DNA from: an uncultured Mycoplasmatota bacterium
GTDB lineage: Bacteria; Bacillota_I; Bacilli_A; RF39; UBA660
Direction of reading: 5' to 3'
Length of the DNA: 21,967 bases
Assembly (NCBI GenBank): GCA_900556025.1
Contig: USNG01000026.1
Location: 1 to 21,967, forward strand
In this document: positions 7,533 to 14,355 of the stretch, in pieces
Layout of the letters: each line of letters starts with the position of its first letter
Numbering within the stretch: position 1 is the stretch's first letter
Program-made: the position numbers and the translations under genes
Notes under the pieces: model-generated
The model's input: the letters and a program-made list of their open reading frames with translations, nothing else
Database searches by the model: none
What the model was told of the DNA's origin: nothing

Positions 7533-9089
7533 ATGTCAAAAAAGAATAAAATTATAAGAATATCACTCATAGTATTTTTCTCACTATTATTAATTGTTGG
7601 TCTAATAATATTTATTATTCATAAAAAGAATGAGAATGATAAACCTACAGTTATTCCAAGTGATGAACCTAAAATTCCTGAAATAAAAGAAGACTTTAAT
7701 ACAGCATCATTTAAACTTATAAAGAAATATAGTGAATATATAAATTTTGATAATATCAATAATGAAATTTACTATCATGATAACGATAATTATAAATATA
7801 TAGTTGGTTCATTTGGAAAAATATATGATTCTCCAATCCTTGATAATACAGAAAATAATTATACTTATAATAAGTATGGTAATTATAAAATTGAATATGA
7901 TGAAAATGAAGAAAAATATCTATTTATAAATACTAAAAATGAAACTATTTCTGATTTATATTTATATATCACTCCAATATGTCATAAAGAAGATGATAAA
8001 GATTGTGAATATTTTATTCTTCAAACAGATGAATATAGTTATTTTATTTATGATTTATATACTGAAGAAATAACAGCTGAATTAACTAATATGAGTAAAA
8101 TAGATGGAGATTTAATCAAAAATAAAGATTATATCCCAGCATGTAAATATACTGATGATAAACATAAAAATGAAGCATGTGGACTAATAGATTATAAAGG
8201 AAATATTATTATAGATTACACATATGATTATATAAAAGAAATAACTAGTAATACATACATAGTTTACAAAAATAAAAAAGTTGGATTAATAAATTCTAAA
8301 AATGAAATACTTGTTCAGATAGATAATGACAACTATAATGACTCAGATAATTATATTATGTTTACTAAAAATAAAACATTAAGTGTATTTACTAAAACAG
8401 GTAAAAAAATAGTAGACTACACTATTCCAATCGAACCTAATGGTAGTTGTGATACTTACGAAGATGAAGCTGGCTACTCTTTTGAAGAAAATAATAATCA
8501 ATTATATATTACTACTTTCCCAGAATGTAGCTTTGAAGACACACTTTCAACCTATAATGAATCACAAGCAAATAAATATTTAAAAACATATTTAATAACT
8601 AATAAAAAATTAGAAAAGATAGTCAATAATAGACTTCATCCACTATTTGAATATGATAATAAAACAAACAAATATAATTTAAAATACTTCTATACAGAAA
8701 ATATAAAAGATAAAAAAATAACATTTACAATATATGATTTAGATTTATATGAATATTATAAATTTACTCCAAAATACAATGATAGTATTAGTAATTACTA
8801 TATAAATAGTACAGAAACAAATAAGAACTATTATAGAATCCAAATAAATAACAGTGGTGATAAACCAACATATTTCTATATAGACTTATTAAATTCTAGA
8901 GAAATAACAGAAAAAGATGCTTTATATAAATATCTTGATAATGGATATGGATTTATAGATGATTATAAATCTATAAGAGTTTATAAAAATGATGAATTAA
9001 TCAAAGAATTTAAAGATTCATATACATATGTAGGAGGATATTATTTTATAAATGGTAAATCTATTTATGAATTATCATTTGAAAAATGA
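7533..9089 (+). CDS. Membrane-anchored protein with WG-like repeats, function unknown
   Basis: A 518-residue protein and the only plus-strand gene. It has a lysine-rich start (SKKNK), one hydrophobic segment at about 8-28, then a hydrophilic domain very rich in Asn, Asp, Tyr and Lys, so it is probably anchored with the bulk outside the cell. Around 214-305 there are tandem segments of the WG-repeat type: GLIDYKGNIIIDYTYDYI, then GLINSKNEILVQI, then a more diverged FTKTGKKIVDY. No lipobox or catalytic motif is seen. The ATG at 7533 is preferred to the GTG at 7527, which lies inside the SD. The coding sequence ends inside a bidirectional terminator. WG repeats are usually taken as beta-rich binding modules; the ligand here is unknown. 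Confidence 0.75.
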   Translation: MSKKNKIIRISLIVFFSLLLIVGLIIFIIHKKNENDKPTVIPSDEPKIPEIKEDFNTASFKLIKKYSEYINFDNINNEIYYHDNDNYKYIVGSFGKIYDSPILDNTENNYTYNKYGNYKIEYDENEEKYLFINTKNETISDLYLYITPICHKEDDKDCEYFILQTDEYSYFIYDLYTEEITAELTNMSKIDGDLIKNKDYIPACKYTDDKHKNEACGLIDYKGNIIIDYTYDYIKEITSNTYIVYKNKKVGLINSKNEILVQIDNDNYNDSDNYIMFTKNKTLSVFTKTGKKIVDYTIPIEPNGSCDTYEDEAGYSFEENNNQLYITTFPECSFEDTLSTYNESQANKYLKTYLITNKKLEKIVNNRLHPLFEYDNKTNKYNLKYFYTENIKDKKITFTIYDLDLYEYYKFTPKYNDSISNYYINSTETNKNYYRIQINNSGDKPTYFYIDLLNSREITEKDALYKYLDNGYGFIDDYKSIRVYKNDELIKEFKDSYTYVGGYYFINGKSIYELSFEK

Positions 9090-9111
9090 CACTTTAAATA
9101 GTGTCATTTTT
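9082..9111. terminator. Bidirectional terminator between convergent genes
   Basis: AAAAATGACACT (9082-9093) and AGTGTCATTTTT (9100-9111) form a perfect 12-bp stem with a 6-base loop. T-runs stand on the 3' side in both directions. The plus-gene stop (9087-9089) is in the left arm, and the minus-gene stop (9094-9096) is in the loop. Confidence 0.88.
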
Positions 9112-9636
9112 AGTATACTCATCATATAATTGTTTTAGATATTTTTTATTTAAGACTATTTCACCCTTCTTAGATAATTCAGTAAATACACGTTCTAAAT
9201 AATCAATTAAACATTTATTCATACACATTTTATCTTTAGTTTTAAGTAAATATTTTAATGAATCAGAATCTTTGTATTCTTTTTTATTATATGTTTTAGA
9301 AGCAGCTACTCTATCACATATCATTTCAAGCATATATTTAAATGGAATAATTGGTGTTGGATTTAAAGCGACATCATCATACCAATACTCAAAATGATGC
9401 TTATTTCTTCCTTTATGATGTAACCATGCTCTAGAGTACCCTTTATCTTTTTTAGCATTTATAATCGGACTATAATTGCCATCTGTGTAATATTTAACAG
9501 ATTCAAAAAACTCTTCAAAAGAATACTTAGATAAATCATGAACAAGTCCCCTAAAAGGAATACCAACCTTACAACATAACTTAAATACAGTAAACCTATG
9601 TTTATTAATTGTATGCAAATGTCTAAAAAACTTCAT
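9094..9636 (-). CDS. DUF5662-like protein with HD-type histidine pattern
   Basis: A 180-residue soluble protein. I recognise the pattern of the DUF5662 family, which has no established function: a histidine-rich start (RHLHTINKHR), GLVHDLSKYS (30-39), WLHHKGRNKHHFEYW (71-85) and a long helical C-terminus with DRVAASKTY. The HD pair at 33-34 with the later HH pairs (73-74 and 80-81) could bind metal as in HD-domain phosphohydrolases, which is an inference. The ATG at 9636 follows AGGGTG. A TATAAT at 9654-9659 just after the preceding terminator suggests its own promoter with a very short leader, though the -35 is weak. It converges on the WG-repeat-like gene, and both end in one shared terminator. 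Confidence 0.72.
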   Translation of the reverse strand: MKFFRHLHTINKHRFTVFKLCCKVGIPFRGLVHDLSKYSFEEFFESVKYYTDGNYSPIINAKKDKGYSRAWLHHKGRNKHHFEYWYDDVALNPTPIIPFKYMLEMICDRVAASKTYNKKEYKDSDSLKYLLKTKDKMCMNKCLIDYLERVFTELSKKGEIVLNKKYLKQLYDEYTKNDTI

Positions 9637-9660
9637 TTAACTTCACCCTAAACATTATAC

Positions 9661-9690
9661 AAAAAAAATACCAATATTTCTATTGATATT
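9661..9690 (-). terminator. Rho-independent terminator closing the mraZ-yneF cluster
   Basis: On the minus strand AATATCAATA (9690-9681), a GAAA tetraloop, and TATTGGTATT (9676-9667) pair with one G-U, followed by a run of T. The stem contains the last codons and most of the stop codon of the YneF-family gene. Confidence 0.88.
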
Positions 9691-9889
9691 TTTGCATTTG
9701 TTTCATTAATTGATTAACTTGTTTTTGACTTGGATTTCTACCCATACCTCTCATTAAAGTTTTTATCATTTCTTCATTGATTGGTGGATTTTCTTTTAAT
9801 TGCTTTTGAAATATTTTCTTAGCTATAAAAAATCCAACTACAATTCCAACTATTAAACCAATTGTTACATATAATATATCCCACCACAT
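9680..9889 (-). CDS. yneF: YneF/UPF0154 family small membrane protein
   Basis: A 69-residue protein matching the UPF0154 (YneF) family end to end. It has one N-terminal membrane helix rich in Gly and Val (IGLIVGIVVGFFIAKK, about 11-26), then the conserved ENPPINEEMIK block (33-43), MRGMGRNPSQKQVNQLM (46-62) and a short tail. The family is widespread in Bacilli and Mollicutes and has no settled function. A strong GGAGG stands 7 bases before the ATG at 9889. It follows pbpB by 51 bases on the same strand with no terminator between, so cotranscription is likely. A separate promoter (TTGCAA with TAAAAT) is also conceivable. Its end lies in a strong terminator. Confidence 0.9.
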   Translation of the reverse strand: MWWDILYVTIGLIVGIVVGFFIAKKIFQKQLKENPPINEEMIKTLMRGMGRNPSQKQVNQLMKQMQKYQ

Positions 9890-9940
9890 AATAATTCCTC
9901 CTTAAATAATTTTAACACATAATTATTATTAGTTGCAATA

Positions 9941-12124
9941 TTAACTACCTTTTTTAATAGTGGTTTTATCTTCTTCTTTTTCTTCATACTTCTTTTCTAA
10001 AGTTACTGATAAAGATTTACTCAAATCAATTTTAGAATTTTTTTCAAAATTATATTTAGTTACATAACCATAACCATCAAACATTACATCTAATTTTATA
10101 AGTTTAGCAAATATTTCTACTTCACTTCTAGACCAATTAGTTATATCAGGCATAGTATAATTAGTTCCATTAGTTAATATAAATACTTTAGAACCAATAT
10201 TTAATTTAGTTCCATCTAAAGGATATTGATTAATTATTTTAGTACCATCTCCAATGATTATAGGAGTCATTTTAGAGTCTTCTAGAGTCTTTTTAACAGA
10301 ATCAACATCTTTATTAATATATGAAGAAACATCAAAAACAGCATTCTCAGATTGATTATTATCACTATATATATTCAAATATGTACCAACATTCTTAACT
10401 AAATCCTTAACAGCAGTTTTTAAAGCACTAGCTTTTTGTAACTTAGAAGCAGCTACATAGACAACAACCTCTGGATCATTACCAGGAAATATACCAGCAA
10501 AACTCTTAACATAGTTAGTAGAACCAGTCAAATATCCACTACCACCAGCTATTTCAGCAGTACCAGTCTTACCAACTAAATCATATCCTTTAATATAATA
10601 CCCTGTACCTGTAGACATTTTAGCACTTCCATCAACTACACCCCTCATTAATTCAATAAGTTTACTAGCAGACTCTTCACTACATACTTGTCTAACCTCA
10701 GTTTTATTATTCTCAAGAACAACATTTCCATCACTATCAACAATCTTAGAAACTAAATATGGTTTTAACATAACACCTTTATTAGCAACACTACTCAAAG
10801 CCTGTAACATTTGAACAGCAGTAACAGTCATACCTTGTCCATAAGAAGCAGAAGCAATCTCAGTATTATATTTAAAATTAACAATACCATTTCCCTCATT
10901 AGGAAGAGATATTCCAGTCTTTTCACCAAATCCTAGTTTAGTATAAAAATCTTTCATTTTAGCTCTACCAAGACTTAAAGCTAATTTAGAAGCAGCTACA
11001 TTTGATGAACCCATAAATCCTTCATCATATGTAATTTCTCCCCATCCATATCTATTCCAATCTTTAATCTTAGCATCATCAACTACTAAAACACCACTTT
11101 TATATTTTTCACTTCCATTATATATTCCATTTTCCATCGTAGCCATAAAACTAAATATTTTCATAGTTGAACCAGGTTCATATGTATAAGCACTAAATGG
11201 ATCATAATAAGATTTAATTTCTAAAGTATTATTATTAAAACTTGGACTAGATGTAACTGCTAATATTTCACCAGTTTTAGCATTCATAACAGACACAGTA
11301 GCCCATTCTACTCCAGCTTCTTCTAATGTTGTAAGTGACTGTTCAGCAAATATTTGAACATTAGTATCTATCGTAAGATATATATCATCTCCAGCTTTAG
11401 CATCTTGACTTACATTAGGTACACTACCTATTTGATAACCTTGTACATCAGCTTGATATTCAACATATCCATCTTTTCCAGTTAACTCATCATTATAATA
11501 TTGTTCTAATCCCATTTCACCTTGATAACTACCAGAATCATTCTTTCTAGCATATCCAAGTGTATAAGATAAAAAGTCTCCATTAGGATAATATCTCTTA
11601 GTACTAGAAATAAAATCTATCCCAGGTAAATCTAAATCATCTATTTGATCTTTAACAAGTTGAGTAATCCCTCTTCCTCCAGGACCCAATTCAACTTGAT
11701 ATGGAGTTACTTCTTTGCAATCATTTCCATCACAACTTTTAATCTTAGTATTTAAAAGTTCCATAATCTTTTCTACACTCATATTAATTAATGGACTTAA
11801 CTTTTCAGCAGTAGTTTTTTTATCTACTACATGATATGGATGTTTCTCATCTTTAGTTCTAGAAGGATCTAAATATGCAATAACAGTATAACTATTTACA
11901 TCTTTAGCAAGTACTTCTTTACTACTAGAATATATTGTTCCTCTACTAGCTTTAATAGTTTTTTTAACAGTATCTCTACTACTAGCAAACTGACTTAAAG
12001 ATTGAGTTCCTACCTTAACATTTCCTGTTCCAACATAAAATAATTTAAAAATTAGACATAAAAAAATAAAAACAACCATTATTATAAATACTGTATTTAT
12101 ATTAATTGTTCTTATTTTCTTCAT
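9941..12124 (-). CDS. pbpB: Class B penicillin-binding protein with PASTA repeats (division transpeptidase, PBP2B/FtsI type)
   Basis: Division transpeptidase that cross-links the septal peptidoglycan made by FtsW. It has a single N-terminal anchor (about 11-30), a dimerisation domain with the conserved RGTIY (61-65) and KRYYPNG (176-182), and then the transpeptidase domain with all three active-site motifs: STMK (319-322, nucleophile Ser319), SSN (373-375) and KTGT (519-522). After about 590 come two PASTA-like repeats, with DVSSYINKDVDSVKKTLE (598-615) opening the first and TMPDITNWSRSEVEIFAK (657-674) the second. A charged tail ends the protein. At 727 residues it fits PASTA-carrying PBP2B, PBP2x or SpoVD. 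The ATG at 12124 follows AGAGG. It is 10 bases after ftsL in the MraZ-controlled operon, which supports vegetative division rather than sporulation. Confidence 0.95.
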   Translation of the reverse strand: MKKIRTININTVFIIMVVFIFLCLIFKLFYVGTGNVKVGTQSLSQFASSRDTVKKTIKASRGTIYSSSKEVLAKDVNSYTVIAYLDPSRTKDEKHPYHVVDKKTTAEKLSPLINMSVEKIMELLNTKIKSCDGNDCKEVTPYQVELGPGGRGITQLVKDQIDDLDLPGIDFISSTKRYYPNGDFLSYTLGYARKNDSGSYQGEMGLEQYYNDELTGKDGYVEYQADVQGYQIGSVPNVSQDAKAGDDIYLTIDTNVQIFAEQSLTTLEEAGVEWATVSVMNAKTGEILAVTSSPSFNNNTLEIKSYYDPFSAYTYEPGSTMKIFSFMATMENGIYNGSEKYKSGVLVVDDAKIKDWNRYGWGEITYDEGFMGSSNVAASKLALSLGRAKMKDFYTKLGFGEKTGISLPNEGNGIVNFKYNTEIASASYGQGMTVTAVQMLQALSSVANKGVMLKPYLVSKIVDSDGNVVLENNKTEVRQVCSEESASKLIELMRGVVDGSAKMSTGTGYYIKGYDLVGKTGTAEIAGGSGYLTGSTNYVKSFAGIFPGNDPEVVVYVAASKLQKASALKTAVKDLVKNVGTYLNIYSDNNQSENAVFDVSSYINKDVDSVKKTLEDSKMTPIIIGDGTKIINQYPLDGTKLNIGSKVFILTNGTNYTMPDITNWSRSEVEIFAKLIKLDVMFDGYGYVTKYNFEKNSKIDLSKSLSVTLEKKYEEKEEDKTTIKKGS

Positions 12125-12134
12125 TTATACACCT

Positions 12135-12422
12135 CTACTCTGAAATTATTCTAATATTATTATTATTATACTCCAAACCAAAGGTATCTGCAACTTCTAA
12201 TGCATTATCTAAAGAAGCTAGCTCATTTATTTTCATTTGAATACTAGCATTCAATTCTTCTTGTTTATTAATTTTAGTTTTTAATCTTTGAAGTTCTGAA
12301 TTATAAGATTGTAACTTAGCTGGTAATATAAAACTAGTAAGTAAAATACCAATTACAGATACAACTATAATTGTTAACATCAAATTTTCACCTCTAAATT
12401 TTAAATATTTTTTCTTTTTCAT
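12135..12422 (-). CDS. ftsL: Cell division protein FtsL
   Basis: Small bitopic protein of 95 residues with a basic cytoplasmic start (KKKKYLKFR), one membrane helix (about 14-34) and an extracellular coiled coil (about 35-72, rich in Leu, Ile, Glu and Lys). It ends in a short segment with ADTFGLEYN, reminiscent of the FtsL/DivIC end. FtsL sequences diverge strongly, so the call rests on size, topology and position between rsmH and the division PBP, where ftsL lies in nearly all Firmicutes. It would join DivIB and DivIC to recruit and activate FtsW with the PBP. Its ATG overlaps the rsmH stop by 4 bases (ATGA), with AAAGGG just upstream. Confidence 0.88.
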   Translation of the reverse strand: MKKKKYLKFRGENLMLTIIVVSVIGILLTSFILPAKLQSYNSELQRLKTKINKQEELNASIQMKINELASLDNALEVADTFGLEYNNNNIRIISE

Positions 12423-13321
12423 AAAACCCTTTCTATTACTCTTAATTTTGAACTTCTACTTCTATTATTATCTTCAAGTTCTGTATCACTTGGAGTTAAT
12501 TTAACTATCTTTTTAGCTTTTGCCTTTAAGTGATCTGGTACAATTGGTAATTTATTAGCACTTTCATCATCACTACATAAATCTTTAAATACATTAGCAA
12601 CTATCTTATCTTCTAATGAATGAAAAGATATTACTGCAAGTCTTCCTCCTACTTTCAATAAGCTAAAAGCATCTCTAAGTGAACTTTCTAATATATCAAG
12701 TTCATGATTAACTTCTATTCTTATTGCTTGAAATACTTTTCTAGCAGGATGACTTTTATTTCTATAACTAATTGGTACATTATTTTTAATAATTTCAGCT
12801 AATTCTAATGTAGTCTTTATTGGTCTATTTTGAATAATAGCTTTAGCTATAGGTTTAGCATATTTTTCTTCACCAAATCTATAAAATATATCAACTAGTT
12901 TCTCATAACTATATTCGTTAACTACTATTTCTGCAGTCAAAGGATTACTTTGATCCATTCTCATATCAAGCGGAGCATCTTTATGAAAACTAAATCCACG
13001 ATCAGCCTCATCTAATTGAGGACTAGAAACACCTAAATCAAATAAAATACCATCAACTTCTTCATTAATATATTTTTTCATATTAACAAAATTACTTTTA
13101 AATATTGTAAAGTTACTTCCTATTTCAGATAATCTAGAATTAGAAAATTCTATAGCATTATCATCTTGATCAAAGGCGAAAAGAACCCCTTCTTTTCCTA
13201 TTTTTTTTAGTATTTCACTAGAATGACCACCATATCCAACAGTAGCATCTATATATTTACCACCTGTTTTAACATCTAAATATTTTATTACCTCTTCCAA
13301 TAACACACTTTTATGCTTCAT
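12419..13321 (-). CDS. rsmH: 16S rRNA (cytosine-1402-N4)-methyltransferase RsmH (MraW)
   Basis: SAM-dependent enzyme that methylates N4 of C1402 in 16S rRNA at the ribosomal P site. From the ATG at 13321 it has 300 residues, the usual size. Motifs seen: YIDATVGYGGHS (23-34, SAM-binding), AFDQDD (49-54), ILFDLGVSSPQLDEADRGFS (92-111), PLDMRMD (117-123), KVFQAIRIEVNHEL (195-208), VISFHSLEDKI (230-240) and the final SKLRVIERVL. A longer reading from TTG at 13333 is possible but unlikely. The ATG lies within the end of mraZ (11-base overlap) and has no clear SD, so translation probably depends on ribosomes finishing mraZ. Confidence 0.97.
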   Translation of the reverse strand: MKHKSVLLEEVIKYLDVKTGGKYIDATVGYGGHSSEILKKIGKEGVLFAFDQDDNAIEFSNSRLSEIGSNFTIFKSNFVNMKKYINEEVDGILFDLGVSSPQLDEADRGFSFHKDAPLDMRMDQSNPLTAEIVVNEYSYEKLVDIFYRFGEEKYAKPIAKAIIQNRPIKTTLELAEIIKNNVPISYRNKSHPARKVFQAIRIEVNHELDILESSLRDAFSLLKVGGRLAVISFHSLEDKIVANVFKDLCSDDESANKLPIVPDHLKAKAKKIVKLTPSDTELEDNNRSRSSKLRVIERVL

Positions 13322-13748
13322 AATTAAAATCAAATAAATCTTCTAGTTTATCACCTAAAGATTCTTCACTTTCCATCATATATTTATCAAATTCTTCAAG
13401 TCCCCAAATTTCAAGTCGCTCATTTACGCCAATAATCACACATTCTTTTTGGATATTGGCGTAATGAACTAACGGTGAGGTAATATTAATTCGACCTTGT
13501 TTATCGAATTCAATTATGGAAGCTCCACCAATGAAAGTTCTTTCAAAAGCCCTAACATTCTTTTTAGTAAATTGAAGGCTACCTACTTTTTGCATTACTT
13601 TATTCCATTCTGTTTCAGAATAAACAAACAAGCATTTATCAAGTCCTTTGGTAATAATTAATCTTTCACCAAGTTCACTTCTAAATTTAGAAGGAATGAT
13701 TAGTCGACCTTTTTCATCAATATTATGATGAAATTCACCCATCAACAT
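13311..13748 (-). CDS. mraZ: Transcriptional regulator MraZ
   Basis: DNA-binding ring protein that controls its own division operon. Two SpoVT-AbrB type repeats are visible: DEKGRLIIPSKFR in the first half and DKQGRINITSPL in the second. It has the classic opening MGEFHHNIDEKGR. The ATG at 13748 gives 145 residues, near the usual 143. An upstream extension would only translate the operator. GGGGTG at normal distance serves as SD and lies partly in the last operator box. Four 10-base MraZ boxes and a promoter stand directly upstream. The gene heads mraZ-rsmH-ftsL-pbpB-yneF and overlaps rsmH by 11 bases. In Mollicutes MraZ can activate the operon, elsewhere it mostly represses; which applies here cannot be told. 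Confidence 0.97.
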   Translation of the reverse strand: MLMGEFHHNIDEKGRLIIPSKFRSELGERLIITKGLDKCLFVYSETEWNKVMQKVGSLQFTKKNVRAFERTFIGGASIIEFDKQGRINITSPLVHYANIQKECVIIGVNERLEIWGLEEFDKYMMESEESLGDKLEDLFDFNYEA

Positions 13749-13757
13749 GATTGTAGC

Positions 13758-13797
13758 ACCCCACTTTCTACCACTTTGTTTCACTTCCTACCACTAT
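13758..13797 (-). promoter_or_regulatory. MraZ operator: four tandem 10-base boxes
   Basis: Read on the minus strand, four adjoining decamers start at 13797: ATAGTGGTAG, GAAGTGAAAC, AAAGTGGTAG, AAAGTGGGGT. They share the core (A/G)AAGTG with exact 10-base phasing, the known layout for MraZ binding in Mollicutes. The first box overlaps the -10 element, and the last supplies most of the mraZ SD. Confidence 0.9.
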
Positions 13798-13824
13798 ATT
13801 ACTATTTTTGTACTTAAAAGTAAA
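13796..13824 (-). promoter_or_regulatory. mraZ operon promoter
   Basis: TTTACT (13819-13824) and TAATAT (13796-13801) with a 17-base spacer on the minus strand. The -10 runs into the first MraZ box and the start site would fall near 13789, so boxes 2-4 are transcribed into the mRNA leader. Confidence 0.72.
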
Positions 13825-13861
13825 TAGTTTTTATTAAGTTTTTTGTAAATCTAGTGTAAAC

Positions 13862-13892
13862 AAAAGAGAAAAAAGTATTTACTTTTTTCTCT
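13862..13892 (-). terminator. Rho-independent terminator of the hemW-ABC-CheD-like operon
   Basis: On the minus strand AGAGAAAAAAGT (13892-13881), an AAAT loop, and ACTTTTTTCTCT (13876-13865) form a perfect 12-bp stem followed by TTT. It lies 26 bases after the last gene and insulates the mraZ promoter. Confidence 0.9.
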
Positions 13893-13917
13893 AAATAGAT
13901 TATAAATAGGTACTTTA

Positions 13918-14352
13918 TTATTTACTCATTTGACCAAGAGAATATTCAAGTACAAATTCAGGTTTTCCTATATTCATTTCAACACTATAATAGTTCTTAT
14001 TAGCATAATCAAATCCCAAACTTGTTTGATTAGATTTATCAGTAAAGATATCCTTAATTACATAACTAATTCCTTTATCTAACAATACATTTATAATAGT
14101 TATAACATTCTTTTCATGAGTATTAGGTCCTTTAAATATTTCAACAACCTCAGTATTATCACCAAGAACACCATTAAGTACTTCTAAAGAAGGGATGTTT
14201 CCATCTTCAAAAGCAGCTAAATGATACATTATTGTCGCATTGTCTTTATGTATTAAAAGACCAATACAACTATTAATATCTCTAATATATCCAAGTGGAT
14301 ACTCCTCATTTAATATTTTAAATTCATCAAGTTTAACCAAAAATTCATCCAT
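13918..14352 (-). CDS. CheD-like protein (possible cysteine deamidase fold), function unknown
   Basis: A 144-residue soluble protein. Its layout resembles CheD, the chemoreceptor glutamine deamidase: an opening strand, then INSCIGLLIHKDNATIMYHL (26-45) where CheD has its GSCVAV cysteine and the catalytic His about 16 residues on. Cys29 and His44 would be the pair here. Next come KGPNTHEKNV (about 94-103) in place of FGGAxM...IGxRNV, a helix IINVLLDKGISYVIKDIF matching the helix-strand unit of CheD, and a final SLGFDY as in RxVxFD. No chemotaxis, receptor or flagellar gene is near. It starts 3 bases after the second ABC half-transporter with its own SD (GAGGA), and a terminator follows, so it is the last gene of that operon. 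The homology is read by eye and needs a profile or structure search; the substrate is unknown. Confidence 0.55.
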   Translation of the reverse strand: MDEFLVKLDEFKILNEEYPLGYIRDINSCIGLLIHKDNATIMYHLAAFEDGNIPSLEVLNGVLGDNTEVVEIFKGPNTHEKNVITIINVLLDKGISYVIKDIFTDKSNQTSLGFDYANKNYYSVEMNIGKPEFVLEYSLGQMSK

Positions 14353-14355
14353 AAT

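Noticed and set aside
7533..9089. A lipoprotein or secreted enzyme
   Set aside because: No cysteine lipobox follows the hydrophobic segment and no catalytic motif was seen.
13322..13333. TTG start for rsmH
   Set aside because: The ATG at 13321 gives the usual MKHKSVLLEEV start of the family; the TTG has no SD.
13749..13784. Longer mraZ start (12 extra codons)
   Set aside because: The extra codons lie over the MraZ boxes and the SD; MraZ proteins normally begin just before GEFHHNIDEKGR.
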